Shown piece after piece: positions 8,612 through 16,415 of a stretch of 40,536 nucleotides of DNA. The DNA lies in NCBI GenBank assembly GCA_902566365.1, contig CACFIH010000001.1, forward strand, positions 1 through 40,536. The letters run 5' to 3'. The stretch is from an uncultured Pelagibacteraceae bacterium (GTDB taxonomy: Bacteria; Pseudomonadota; Alphaproteobacteria; Pelagibacterales; Pelagibacteraceae). Under the pieces are notes generated by a model. It searched no databases. It was not told the origin of the DNA and saw nothing but the letters and a program-made list of their open reading frames with translations. Both the position numbers and the translations under genes were made by a program. Numbering within the stretch: the first letter of the stretch is position 1; the number at the start of each line of letters is the position of its first letter.

Positions 8612-9684
8612 TTATCAAAAATATTTTCAACTTCCTTCATAAACTTTAAATTTTCTTTTTTTGATCCAATAGTCAAACGCAACATATTTTTTATATTATA
8701 ACCATACTCAGTAGACCTTAAAAGAATGCCTTTTAATTTTAATTTTTCATAAAAATATCTAGCTCTTAATTTACATTTCGTAAAGTTCAATAATAAAAAA
8801 TTAGCAGAAACATTATTTGAACTAATATCATACTTACTTAAGAAGTTTTTTAATTTTGTTGCATAGAAAATATTGTGTTTTATTGATCTAGTAATAAATT
8901 TATTATCTTTTAAAGACTCTAATGCTGCTTTTTGTGCAACCTCGTTAACATTAAACGGAGGTTTGATAATATTAAGTCCATCAATAATTTTCTTTGAACC
9001 ATACCCCCATCCAATTCGAAGTGAGGACAAACCATAGATTTTTGAAAATGTTCTAAGTATAAAAACATTATGTTTGTTTTTAAATAAATCTAAACCAGAT
9101 TTAAAATCAGAATTTTTCATATATTCTGCGTAAGCATCATCTACAACTAACAAAATATTTTTTCTTAATTTTCTTCTTAATTCAACTAATTCATTTTTGG
9201 TAAGATAAGTGCCTGTTGGGTTGTTTGGGTTTGCTAAAAAAACAATCTTAGTTTTTTTAGTAACCTTTTTAATTATTTCGGTAACAGATACTTTGAATTT
9301 TATTTCTTTAGCAAAAATTACATTGGCACCAACTATTTTTGCATAAATTCTGTACATCAAAAAACTAAATTGTGGAACAATCACATCATCTTTGGGTTTT
9401 AAGAATAATTGACACAACATTTGAATAACTTCATCAGATCCAGCACCACAAATAATTTTGTCCTTATTGCATTTGAATTTTTTTGCAATTTGGTTTCTTA
9501 GTTCTTTTGATTTTCCATCAGGGTATCTAAAAAAATTAAATCTTTTATTAGATATAACTTTCTTAACTTTTGAGCTCATACCTAGGGCAGACTCATTCGC
9601 AGAAAGTTTAATAATTTTTCTTAATTTCTTGGTACTAGATTTTCCTGGTTTATAAGGTTCAATATTTAGTTTTTTAAATCTCAT
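8608..9684 (-). CDS. hisC: Histidinol-phosphate aminotransferase (possibly also aromatic aminotransferase)
   Basis: This 358-residue PLP enzyme of fold type I has SANESALGMS near residue 28, CGAGSDEVIQML, ANPNNPTGTY (about 151-160), VVDDAYAEY with the PLP-interacting Asp and Tyr, and RTFSKIYGLSSLRIGWGYG containing the Schiff-base lysine and a phosphate-binding arginine. In histidine synthesis it converts imidazole acetol-phosphate to histidinol phosphate; paralogues next to tyrA commonly act on aromatic keto acids. The position directly before tyrA, with a 4-bp overlap, favours dual use. It is the first gene of its strand, divergent from metX across a 203-bp spacer. I found no clear -35/-10 pair for it. 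Confidence 0.92.
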   Translation of the reverse strand: MRFKKLNIEPYKPGKSSTKKLRKIIKLSANESALGMSSKVKKVISNKRFNFFRYPDGKSKELRNQIAKKFKCNKDKIICGAGSDEVIQMLCQLFLKPKDDVIVPQFSFLMYRIYAKIVGANVIFAKEIKFKVSVTEIIKKVTKKTKIVFLANPNNPTGTYLTKNELVELRRKLRKNILLVVDDAYAEYMKNSDFKSGLDLFKNKHNVFILRTFSKIYGLSSLRIGWGYGSKKIIDGLNIIKPPFNVNEVAQKAALESLKDNKFITRSIKHNIFYATKLKNFLSKYDISSNNVSANFLLLNFTKCKLRARYFYEKLKLKGILLRSTEYGYNIKNMLRLTIGSKKENLKFMKEVENIFDK

Positions 9685-9770
9685 GATACTTATCTTTTTT
9701 TAATATTTATGCCCTTTATAATTAAAATAAGAATTTTTTATATAGTTATAAGTGTAAATATTTTTTAAAT

Positions 9771-9799
9771 TTGACATACTAAATAACTTCTTGTACAAA
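9771..9799 (+). promoter_or_regulatory. Promoter for metX-metW-gloB
   Basis: A perfect -35 box TTGACA (9771-9776) is followed by 17 bp and TACAAA (9794-9799), a four-of-six -10 box. The expected start point is near 9806, the first paired base of the SAM-II aptamer, so promoter and riboswitch support each other. It is one of the clearest -35 boxes I could find in the window. Confidence 0.65.
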
Positions 9800-9804
9800 A
9801 TTTA

Positions 9805-9855
9805 TGCGCTGATTTACCTGAATTGCGAGCGCTTTAAAAAAACCGCTAAAAAAGT
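9805..9855 (+). promoter_or_regulatory. SAM-II (metA-type) riboswitch aptamer upstream of metX
   Basis: The sequence follows the SAM-II consensus known from alphaproteobacterial and Sargasso Sea metX leaders. Stem P1 is GCGCT (9806-9810) with AGCGC (9828-9832). The conserved loop begins GATTTA (9811-9816), followed by ACC and ATTGC. After an A-rich linker the conserved GCTAAAAA element is present (9845-9852). GCG (9825-9827) can pair with CGC (9844-9846) to form the pseudoknot helix. SAM-II binds S-adenosylmethionine and turns down methionine synthesis genes, matching metX downstream. The usual GG near the 3' end that doubles as Shine-Dalgarno sequence is not visible here, so the second pseudoknot helix looks weak and how the signal reaches translation is unclear. 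Confidence 0.88.
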
Positions 9856-9887
9856 TTTTCTCGCATAATTCACTAATCAGCTCTTTT

Positions 9888-11009
9888 ATGAATATTAAAG
9901 ATAAAATTAAAACATTGATAATTGAGAAACCACTAAAATTAGATTGTGGTCAAACTATCAGTAATTTTCCATTAGCCTACGAAACCTTTGGAACTCTTAA
10001 TCAAAATAAAGATAATGCAATCTTAGTTTGCCATGCTTTAACGGGAGATCAATTTGTTACTGGTATAAATCCAATAACTAAAAAAGATGGATGGTGGACA
10101 TACGCTGTTGGTCCAAATAAGTCTATTGATACTAATAAATATTTTGTTATTTGCGCAAATGTACTTGGTGGATGTATGGGATCTTTTGGACCGAGTCATG
10201 AAAATCCTAAAACAAAAAAAATTTATGGGGCAGACTTTCCAGTCATTACTATCAATGACATAGTGAATGCCCAAGTAAATTTACTAGACTTTTTTGGTAT
10301 TGATAAACTTTTCTCAGTCGTGGGTGGATCAATGGGTGGTATGCAAGTTTTACAATTTGTAAGTAATTTTCCTAACAAAGCTAGAACAGCAATACCGATA
10401 GCCTGTACATCTAATCATTCAGCTCAGAATATCGCTTTTAACGAATTGGGTAGGCAAGCAATTACAGCTGATCACAACTGGTCAGAGGGGAATTATAACT
10501 CAAATAAAACTGTACCTGACAAAGGATTAGCTGTTGCACGAATGGCTGCACACATCACTTATTTATCAAAAAAGGGGCTTCAAGAAAAATTTGGAAGAAA
10601 GTTACAGGAAAGAGATGATCTTAAGTTTGGTTTTGATGCTGACTTTCAAATAGAAAGTTACTTGAGATATCAAGGATCAGTATTTGTAGATAGATTCGAT
10701 GCAAATAGTTATCTTTATATAACCAGAGCGATGGATTATTTTGATCTAGTAAAACAATTTAATGGAAATTTATCTAATGCCTTTAAAAATACAAAAACTA
10801 AATTTTTTGTAATATCTTTTACTTCTGACTGGCTTTATCCAACCCAAGAAAATAAAGAAATTGTTATTGCTCTAAATGCGATTAATGCGAATGTAGGTTT
10901 TGTTGAAATAGAATCTGATAAAGGTCATGACTCTTTTTTACTAGATGTCCCAGACTTTTTAAAAGCTGTTAAAAATTTTTTAGATAAATCTTTTGAAGAG
11001 AAATTATAA
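9888..11009 (+). CDS. metX: Homoserine O-acetyltransferase (MetX)
   Basis: This 373-residue alpha/beta hydrolase acylates homoserine at the start of methionine synthesis. It has CHALTGD after the first strands, the nucleophile elbow GGSMGGMQ (Ser about 143), the SDWLYP segment with the catalytic Asp, and GHDSFLLD with the catalytic His near the C-terminus; length is typical. Some MetX-fold enzymes use succinyl-CoA, and the acyl donor cannot be told with certainty. The gene lies behind a SAM-II riboswitch, so it should respond to SAM. Its stop overlaps the metW start by one base (TAATG at 11009), the classic metX-metW pair. The 5' leader has no clear Shine-Dalgarno sequence before the ATG at 9888. 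Confidence 0.93.
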   Translation: MNIKDKIKTLIIEKPLKLDCGQTISNFPLAYETFGTLNQNKDNAILVCHALTGDQFVTGINPITKKDGWWTYAVGPNKSIDTNKYFVICANVLGGCMGSFGPSHENPKTKKIYGADFPVITINDIVNAQVNLLDFFGIDKLFSVVGGSMGGMQVLQFVSNFPNKARTAIPIACTSNHSAQNIAFNELGRQAITADHNWSEGNYNSNKTVPDKGLAVARMAAHITYLSKKGLQEKFGRKLQERDDLKFGFDADFQIESYLRYQGSVFVDRFDANSYLYITRAMDYFDLVKQFNGNLSNAFKNTKTKFFVISFTSDWLYPTQENKEIVIALNAINANVGFVEIESDKGHDSFLLDVPDFLKAVKNFLDKSFEEKL

Positions 11010-11605
11010 TGAAAACCGAATATAAAATTATTGCAGATATTATTGAAAATAATTCAAGTATATTAGATGTGGGATGTGATGATGGAACCTTAATGGAATT
11101 TTTAAAAAATAATAAAAGTCCTAACATTAGGGGTATTGAAATTTCTAAGGAAAAAGTTCAAACTTGTATTGCTAAGGGATTAACTGTAATCGAAGGAAAT
11201 GCAGAATTCGATTTAAAACAATTTCCAAATGATTCATTTGATTATGTTGTTCTTGGACAAACTTTACAAGCTTTCATAAATCCAGAATTAGTTATTAAAG
11301 AACTTTTGAGAGTTGGTAAAAAAGCAATTGTAACTATTCCTAATTTTGGACATTGGAAAGTTAGACTAAATTTATTAATCAAAGGTACAATGCCAATAAC
11401 AAATTCATTACCACATAATTGGTATAATACTCCTAATATTCATATGTGTACAATTAAAGATTTTGTAAAATTTTCTGAAATAATCGGTTTTAAGATTTTT
11501 AAATCTTTGGCTTTAAAAAATAAGAATATATCTAATATAAATAATTCAAATTTATTCTTTAAAAATCTATTTGGTGAACTTGGAATATTCTTAATTGAGA
11601 AATAA
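11009..11605 (+). CDS. metW: MetW, methionine biosynthesis partner of MetX
   Basis: This 198-residue protein has a class I methyltransferase-like fold. The SAM-binding-type motif ILDVGCDDGTLMEFL lies at about 19-33 and is followed by GIEIS; the downstream blocks DYVVLGQTLQ and TIPNFGHWKVRL are characteristic of MetW. In bacteria with metX-metW it is needed together with MetX for homoserine acylation. The start shares one base with the metX stop and gloB follows with no spacer, so translation is likely coupled throughout. The first glycine motif reads GCDDG rather than the more common GCGDG, a minor substitution. Confidence 0.92.
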   Translation: MKTEYKIIADIIENNSSILDVGCDDGTLMEFLKNNKSPNIRGIEISKEKVQTCIAKGLTVIEGNAEFDLKQFPNDSFDYVVLGQTLQAFINPELVIKELLRVGKKAIVTIPNFGHWKVRLNLLIKGTMPITNSLPHNWYNTPNIHMCTIKDFVKFSEIIGFKIFKSLALKNKNISNINNSNLFFKNLFGELGIFLIEK

Positions 11606-12325
11606 ATGAAAATTGAAATAATAAAATGTCTTCAAGATAATTTCAGTTATTTGATTATTGATGAAAAAACTCAAATAGCGTGTATTGTTGATCCTAGTGA
11701 GCCAGGACCTATTATTAACTTTTTGAACAAGAAAAAAATAAATCTCAAATATATTCTCAATACTCATCATCATTACGATCATGTTGGAGGAAATAGTGAA
11801 TTGAAAAAAAAATATAATTCTAGTGTTATAGGCTTTAAAGGAGATAGGGATCGTATTCCAGAAATTGATATTCTATTAGAAGATAATCAAATATGGAAAA
11901 AGGATAACTTTGAGGCAAAGATTTATCACATTCCTGGTCATACAACAGGTCATATTGCTTTTCATTTTTTTAAAGAAAAAAAAATTTTTACTGGTGATAC
12001 TTTGTTTTCTCTTGGATGTGGAAGATTATTTGAAGGTACATATGAACAAATGTTCAACTCACTTAAAAAAATCAAGCAACTTCCTAAAGATACAGAAATC
12101 TATTGTGGCCACGAGTACACATTACAAAATTCAAATTTTTGTATAATTAATGATCCTGAAAATTTAAAACTCAAAGAAAAAATAACAAAAATCAAAAATA
12201 ATCTTAAAAAAAATTTACCCACTATTCCCACTATCTTAGAAGATGAGCTTGAATGTAATATATTTCTTAAAGCAAATGATCTGAAAACTTTTTCAAAACT
12301 AAGGGATTTAAAGGATAATTTCTAG
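11606..12325 (+). CDS. gloB: Hydroxyacylglutathione hydrolase (glyoxalase II)
   Basis: This 239-residue metallo-beta-lactamase-fold enzyme hydrolyses S-lactoylglutathione in methylglyoxal detoxification. The binuclear metal motif THHHYDHVGG is at about residues 52-61, followed by the further ligands in PGHTTGHIAFH, FTGDTLF and YCGHEYT. The glyoxalase II C-terminal extension ends in LRDLKDNF, the conserved Arg/Lys-Asp glutathione contact, which separates it from generic members of the fold. It starts directly after the metW stop with no spacer, so it should share the SAM-II-controlled transcript; a functional reason for that is not evident. A promoter for rplU begins 11 bp after its stop. Confidence 0.92.
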   Translation: MKIEIIKCLQDNFSYLIIDEKTQIACIVDPSEPGPIINFLNKKKINLKYILNTHHHYDHVGGNSELKKKYNSSVIGFKGDRDRIPEIDILLEDNQIWKKDNFEAKIYHIPGHTTGHIAFHFFKEKKIFTGDTLFSLGCGRLFEGTYEQMFNSLKKIKQLPKDTEIYCGHEYTLQNSNFCIINDPENLKLKEKITKIKNNLKKNLPTIPTILEDELECNIFLKANDLKTFSKLRDLKDNF

Positions 12326-12335
12326 CTTATATAGC

Positions 12336-12363
12336 TTGACTATGGTTTAGCTAAGACTATATT
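12336..12363 (+). promoter_or_regulatory. Promoter for rplU-rpmA-obg operon
   Basis: TTGACT (12336-12341), a 16-bp spacer and TATATT (12358-12363) lie in the 65-bp spacer between gloB and rplU. Five of six bases match at each box. The expected start is near 12370, leaving a leader of about 21 nt before the rplU ATG at 12391. Confidence 0.55.
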
Positions 12364-12390
12364 GCGATAATTAAAAATTACATATTCTTT

Positions 12391-12789
12391 ATGTCTTACG
12401 CAGTAATACAAACAGGTGGAAAACAGTACAAAGTTAGATCAGGTGAAATCTTAAAAATTGAAAAATTGCCTAATTCTAAACCTGATACTAAAATAGAATT
12501 TAAAGAAATTCTTGCGTATGGAGATGAAAAAGTAATTGAAATTGGAACTCCTACAGTAGATGGTGCTAAGGTTGAGGCAGATTTAATAAAGAATAGTAAA
12601 AACAGAACTATTTTAATTTTTAAAAAAAGAAGAAGACAAAATTCAAGACGAAAAAATGGACACAGACAACTATATTCAATGATTAAGATAAACAAAATTT
12701 TTTCAAAAGATGGTAAAGTTTTATCAGAAGCTGAAAAAGTTTCTAAAACTTCAAAGAAAGAAGTTACGGAAAAAAAAACGACTAAGTAA
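12391..12789 (+). CDS. rplU: 50S ribosomal protein L21
   Basis: The first 100 residues match L21: YAVIQTGGKQYKVRSGE at the N-terminus, then IGTPTVDGAKVEADLI, and the basic KKRRRQNSRRKNGHRQLYS loop that binds 23S rRNA, followed by TMIKI-type residues (here SMIKINKI). The protein is 132 residues long; about 25 residues after the core form a Ser/Lys/Glu-rich low-complexity tail, an extension also common in alphaproteobacterial L21. It is the first gene of the rplU-rpmA-obg series, with rpmA 13 bp downstream. Confidence 0.96.
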   Translation: MSYAVIQTGGKQYKVRSGEILKIEKLPNSKPDTKIEFKEILAYGDEKVIEIGTPTVDGAKVEADLIKNSKNRTILIFKKRRRQNSRRKNGHRQLYSMIKINKIFSKDGKVLSEAEKVSKTSKKEVTEKKTTK

Positions 12790-12802
12790 CTAGGAAAAAG
12801 TT

Positions 12803-13057
12803 ATGGCAACAAAAAAAGCAGGTGGATCATCAAGAAACGGACGAGATAGTGCCGGACGAAGGCTTGGGGTTAAAAAGTATGGTGGTGAAACTGTAATTCC
12901 TGGAAATATAATTGTTAGGCAAAGAGGAACAAAAATATTTCCTGGTGAAAACGTTGGAATGGGTAAAGATCATTCGATATTTTCAGTTATAAAGGGCAAA
13001 GTAGTTTTTAAAAAAACTAAATCAGATAGAACTTTTGTTTCAGTAAAACCCAATTAA
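12803..13057 (+). CDS. rpmA: 50S ribosomal protein L27
   Basis: At 84 residues this is standard L27: [20 protein letters not shown] at the start, then [28 protein letters not shown] and the GKDHSIFS block. The N-terminus with its AxKKAGGS motif reaches the peptidyl-transferase centre. There is no cleavable N-terminal leader of the Firmicutes type. A modest Shine-Dalgarno-like AGGAAA lies upstream. It sits between rplU and obg, the conserved bacterial order. A stem-loop lies between its stop and the obg start. Confidence 0.97.
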   Translation: MATKKAGGSSRNGRDSAGRRLGVKKYGGETVIPGNIIVRQRGTKIFPGENVGMGKDHSIFSVIKGKVVFKKTKSDRTFVSVKPN

Positions 13058-13085
13058 TAGTACAACAGAAAATAGCGTTGTATTA
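13058..13085 (+). other. Stem-loop abutting the obg start codon
   Basis: TAGTACAAC (13058-13066) can pair with GTTGTATTA (13077-13085), giving nine pairs including one G-U around a 10-nt loop. The 3' arm ends on the A of the obg ATG. It fills the whole rpmA-obg spacer. No Shine-Dalgarno sequence is seen here. It is too weak and lacks a U-tract for a terminator, so a translational role is the more likely reading. Confidence 0.4.
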
Positions 13086-14068
13086 TGAAATTCTTAGATC
13101 AAGTAAAAATTTATATTAAAGCTGGAAACGGTGGAGATGGTTCTCCAAGCTTTAGAAGAGAAAAATTTATTGAGTTTGGAGGGCCTGATGGTGGAGATGG
13201 TGGAAAAGGTGGTTCAATCATTTTAAGAGCAGAACTAAACTTAAACACTTTAATAGACTATAGATATCAACAACATCATAAAGCTCAACGAGGTGAAAAT
13301 GGTTCAGGTCAAAATCGTACGGGAAAAGGTGGTGAAGATCTAATTCTCAAGGTTCCTTTAGGGACACAAGTATTTGAAGAGGATAATAAAACATTGATAT
13401 ACGATTTTACTCAAATTGGTGAGGAGTTTGTGGCAGCTAATGGTGGTAAAGGTGGATTAGGTAATACAAGATTTAAAAGTTCAACTAATAGAGCTCCAAG
13501 AAAGTATACCAAAGGAACAGCTGGTGAGGAGTTTATAATTTGGCTTCAGTTGAAAACCATTGCTGATATTGGAATAGTTGGATTACCTAACGCTGGAAAA
13601 TCTAGTTTGTTAGCAGCAATAACAAATGCAAATCCAAAAATTGCAAATTATCAATTTACTACTTTAAATCCAAACTTGGGAGTTGCAACTTATGACGATA
13701 AAGAAATCACTCTAGCTGATATACCTGGCTTAATTGAAGGAGCCCATGAAGGCACCGGGCTAGGCACACAATTTTTAAAACATATAGAAAGGTGTAAATC
13801 ACTTTTACATCTAATAGATATTACTAATGATAATTTAATAGAGTCTTATAACCAAGTCAAAAAAGAATTGCAAAATTATAGCTCTGAACTTACCAAGAAA
13901 AAAGAGTTGATAGTTCTAAATAAAATAGATTTATTAGATGATGATGTTGTAAAAAAAAAATTAAAAGATTTTTCTAAAATTAAAAAAAGTGAAGTATTAA
14001 CGCTATCAACATTAAAAAAAAATTCCATATCTAGAATTAAATCTAAATTAATTTCATATGCATCTTAA
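13085..14068 (+). CDS. obg: Obg/CgtA GTPase, ribosome assembly
   Basis: This 327-residue GTPase has the glycine-rich Obg domain in the first 158 residues (GNGGDGSPSFRREKF, GGPDGGDGGKGGS, GKGGEDLILKVPLGT) and a G domain from about 159. G1 is GLPNAGKSS, G3 is DIPGLIEGAHEG, and G4 is LNKIDLLD. There is essentially no C-terminal extension after the G domain, the short form. Obg binds the maturing 50S subunit and couples growth to GTP/ppGpp. It follows rplU-rpmA as in most bacteria. Its 3' end overlaps the proB start by 11 nt. Confidence 0.95.
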   Translation: MKFLDQVKIYIKAGNGGDGSPSFRREKFIEFGGPDGGDGGKGGSIILRAELNLNTLIDYRYQQHHKAQRGENGSGQNRTGKGGEDLILKVPLGTQVFEEDNKTLIYDFTQIGEEFVAANGGKGGLGNTRFKSSTNRAPRKYTKGTAGEEFIIWLQLKTIADIGIVGLPNAGKSSLLAAITNANPKIANYQFTTLNPNLGVATYDDKEITLADIPGLIEGAHEGTGLGTQFLKHIERCKSLLHLIDITNDNLIESYNQVKKELQNYSSELTKKKELIVLNKIDLLDDDVVKKKLKDFSKIKKSEVLTLSTLKKNSISRIKSKLISYAS

Positions 14069-15164
14069 AAATTCAAAAATTATTGTTATCAAAATTGGAT
14101 CATCTCTGATAGTAGATAAAAATCGAAAAGTTAGGAGTAAGTGGTTATCAAGCTTTGCAAAAGATATTAAGAAACTAAAATCAAACAATAAAAAAGTTGT
14201 AATAGTTAGCTCTGGGGCAATAGCTCTAGGATGTAAAAAAATGAATTATAATAAAGCAAATTTAAAACTAGATCAAAGCCAAGCCATAGCTTCTATAGGT
14301 CAAATTGAATTAATGAATTTATTTTCGCAAACATTCTCTAAATACAAAATTAACATATCACAAATTCTTTTAACATTAGACGATACTGAAGAGAGAAGAA
14401 GATCAATAAATGCGAGAAGAACTTTTGAAAATTTATTTCAACTTGATTATGTTCCGGTAGTTAATGAAAATGATACGATTGCAACTTCAGAAATAAAATA
14501 TGGTGATAATGACAGACTTGCATCTCGTGTAGCTCAAATTACTGGTGCAGATACATTAATTTTATTATCTGATGTAGATGGTCTTTTTACAAAAAATCCA
14601 AAAAAATTTAAAAATGCAAAACTAATTAAAAGAATTTCTAATTTAAATGAAGATACTAAGAATGTTAAAATGAAAGGCACTACAGAATTTGGGCGTGGAG
14701 GAATGGATACAAAAATTGAAGCAGCAAAAATAAGTAATTTAGCTGGATGTAATATGATAATTGCAAATGGATTATATTTAAATCCTATAGATCAAATTGA
14801 AAAAAAAAATAATTGTACGTGGTTTATTTCTTCAATACCGAAATTAGATGCTAGAAAAAAATGGATTATCAGTTCTGTTTCTCCAAAAGGGGAACTAGTT
14901 ATTGACGATGGAGCCAAAAAAGCGCTTACAAATGGAAAGAGTCTACTTGCTGCTGGTATCAAAAAAGTATCAGGAAATTTTAAAAAAGGAGATCATATAA
15001 AAATTTTAGATAATAAGAGAAAAGAATTTGCAAGAGGTTTAAGTTCATTTTCTTCGAATGAAATTAGCAAAATTTTAGGATGTCACTCTAATGAAATTAA
15101 AAAAATTCTTGGCTATGTTTCGAAATCTGAAATAGTTCATAAAGATGATATGGTAAAAATTTAA
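14058..15164 (+). CDS. proB: Glutamate 5-kinase
   Basis: This 368-residue enzyme performs the first step of proline synthesis. The amino acid kinase domain (about 1-260) has KIGSSLIV, VSSGAIALG, the VPVVNENDTIAT block, YGDNDRLASRVAQ and LLSDVDGLFTKNP. A C-terminal PUA domain (about 280-368) is present, beginning near GELVIDDGAKKAL. The length and architecture are those of full ProB. The start lies within the last 11 nt of obg and the stop shares one base with the proA start (TAATG at 15164). The ATG at 14058 fits the usual short N-terminal lead before the first strand. Confidence 0.95.
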   Translation: MHLKNSKIIVIKIGSSLIVDKNRKVRSKWLSSFAKDIKKLKSNNKKVVIVSSGAIALGCKKMNYNKANLKLDQSQAIASIGQIELMNLFSQTFSKYKINISQILLTLDDTEERRRSINARRTFENLFQLDYVPVVNENDTIATSEIKYGDNDRLASRVAQITGADTLILLSDVDGLFTKNPKKFKNAKLIKRISNLNEDTKNVKMKGTTEFGRGGMDTKIEAAKISNLAGCNMIIANGLYLNPIDQIEKKNNCTWFISSIPKLDARKKWIISSVSPKGELVIDDGAKKALTNGKSLLAAGIKKVSGNFKKGDHIKILDNKRKEFARGLSSFSSNEISKILGCHSNEIKKILGYVSKSEIVHKDDMVKI

Positions 15165-16414
15165 TGAAAAAAGAATTAATCAATATTGGAAATAAATCTA
15201 AGAAAGCTATCACTTCTCAATTAGACTCTAAGAAAAAAAATAAAGTTTTGAAAGATTACTGTGATCTAATAAAAAAAAATAGTAAATTCATCATTAATCA
15301 AAATAAAAAAGATATTTTTAACGCACAAAAAAAAAGCTTAAAAAAAAATCTTATTAATCGTCTAATTTTAGATGATGTAAAAATTTCAAATATTATCAGT
15401 TCCATAAAATCAATAATAAAACTTAAAGATCCAACAAATATTATTCTGGAAAAATGGAAGAGACCCAATGGTTTAAATATTTCAAAGATTTCTATTCCAA
15501 TAGGAGTTATCAGTGTTATCTATGAAAGTAGACCTAATGTAACTTCTGATGTAGCATCCCTATGCTTTAAATCTGGAAATGCTGTGATTTTAAAGGGTGG
15601 AAAAGAAGCATACAATTCAAATAAAATTTTATCAAAGTTATTTAGATCTTCACTGAGAAAAAATAAAATTGATGAAAATTTTGTTCAATTTATTGATAAT
15701 AAAAATAGAAAAGTTGTAGATTTTTTATTAACAAAAATGAGTAAATATGTTGATGTAGTTATTCCAAGGGGTGGTAGACAATTAGTAAAAAAAGTTCAAA
15801 CTTTATCTAATTTACCAATTATTGGTCACTTAGAAGGAGTTTGTCATACTTTTGTCGATAAAGATGCAGATCTTAAGATTGCAAAAAAAATTGTTTATAA
15901 TGCAAAATTAAGAAATACTGCGATTTGTGGTGCAACTGAAACAATTTTGATTCACCAAAAAATTTTGAACAAATCATGTAATTATATATTAAATAATTTA
16001 GAAAAAAACGGCTGTAAAATAATTGGAGATAATAAAATTCGAAAATTTTATAAAGGAAAAATATTTAAAGCTACAAATAAAGACTGGTCTAAAGAATATT
16101 TGTCACCTACCGTATCTGTAAAATCAGTAAGTAATTTAAATGAAGCTATTAAACACATTAACAGATATGGTACTATGCATACAGATTCTATTATTACAAA
16201 AAACAAAATAACTGCAAAAAAATTTTTGTCAGGAGTTAAGAGTTCTATAGCAATGCACAACACTTCAACTCAATTTGCTGATGGTGGTGAGTTTGGTTTT
16301 GGAGGAGAAGTTGGCATTTCAACAAATACGCTCCCTCCAAGAGGACCTGTTGGTTTAAATCAGTTAGTTTCGTATAAATATCAAATTACGAGCAATGGTA
16401 AAATAAGGAGATAA
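15164..16414 (+). CDS. proA: Glutamate-5-semialdehyde dehydrogenase (gamma-glutamyl phosphate reductase)
   Basis: This 416-residue NADPH-dependent reductase takes the ProB product to glutamate semialdehyde. It shows IPIGVISVIYESRPNV (about 117-132), SGNAVILKGGKEA, VDVVIPRGGRQLV, and the catalytic cysteine region RNTAICGATET (about 253-263), then GGEFGFGGEVGISTNTLPPRGPVG as separate conserved blocks near the C-terminus. The length matches the family. proB overlaps by one base. A strong Shine-Dalgarno sequence for nadD (AAGGAG) lies inside its last codons. Confidence 0.95.
   Translation: MKKELINIGNKSKKAITSQLDSKKKNKVLKDYCDLIKKNSKFIINQNKKDIFNAQKKSLKKNLINRLILDDVKISNIISSIKSIIKLKDPTNIILEKWKRPNGLNISKISIPIGVISVIYESRPNVTSDVASLCFKSGNAVILKGGKEAYNSNKILSKLFRSSLRKNKIDENFVQFIDNKNRKVVDFLLTKMSKYVDVVIPRGGRQLVKKVQTLSNLPIIGHLEGVCHTFVDKDADLKIAKKIVYNAKLRNTAICGATETILIHQKILNKSCNYILNNLEKNGCKIIGDNKIRKFYKGKIFKATNKDWSKEYLSPTVSVKSVSNLNEAIKHINRYGTMHTDSIITKNKITAKKFLSGVKSSIAMHNTSTQFADGGEFGFGGEVGISTNTLPPRGPVGLNQLVSYKYQITSNGKIRR
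16405..16410 (+). promoter_or_regulatory. Strong Shine-Dalgarno sequence for TTG-started nadD
   Basis: AAGGAG ends 5 nt before a TTG at 16416-16418 and decides that start. No ATG in the frame lies near enough to leave the HxGH motif intact. Strong ribosome binding sites are rare in this window, so this one probably compensates for the weaker TTG initiator. Confidence 0.7.
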
Positions 16415-16415
16415 T

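Noticed and set aside
9685..9770. A promoter or RNA gene for hisC in the left part of the divergent spacer
   Set aside because: Several AT-rich -10-like strings are present but none has a matching -35 at proper distance, and no structured RNA is visible.
12332..12353. Small inverted repeat TAGCT/AGCTA after gloB as a terminator
   Set aside because: Only five pairs, no U-tract, and it overlaps the rplU promoter.
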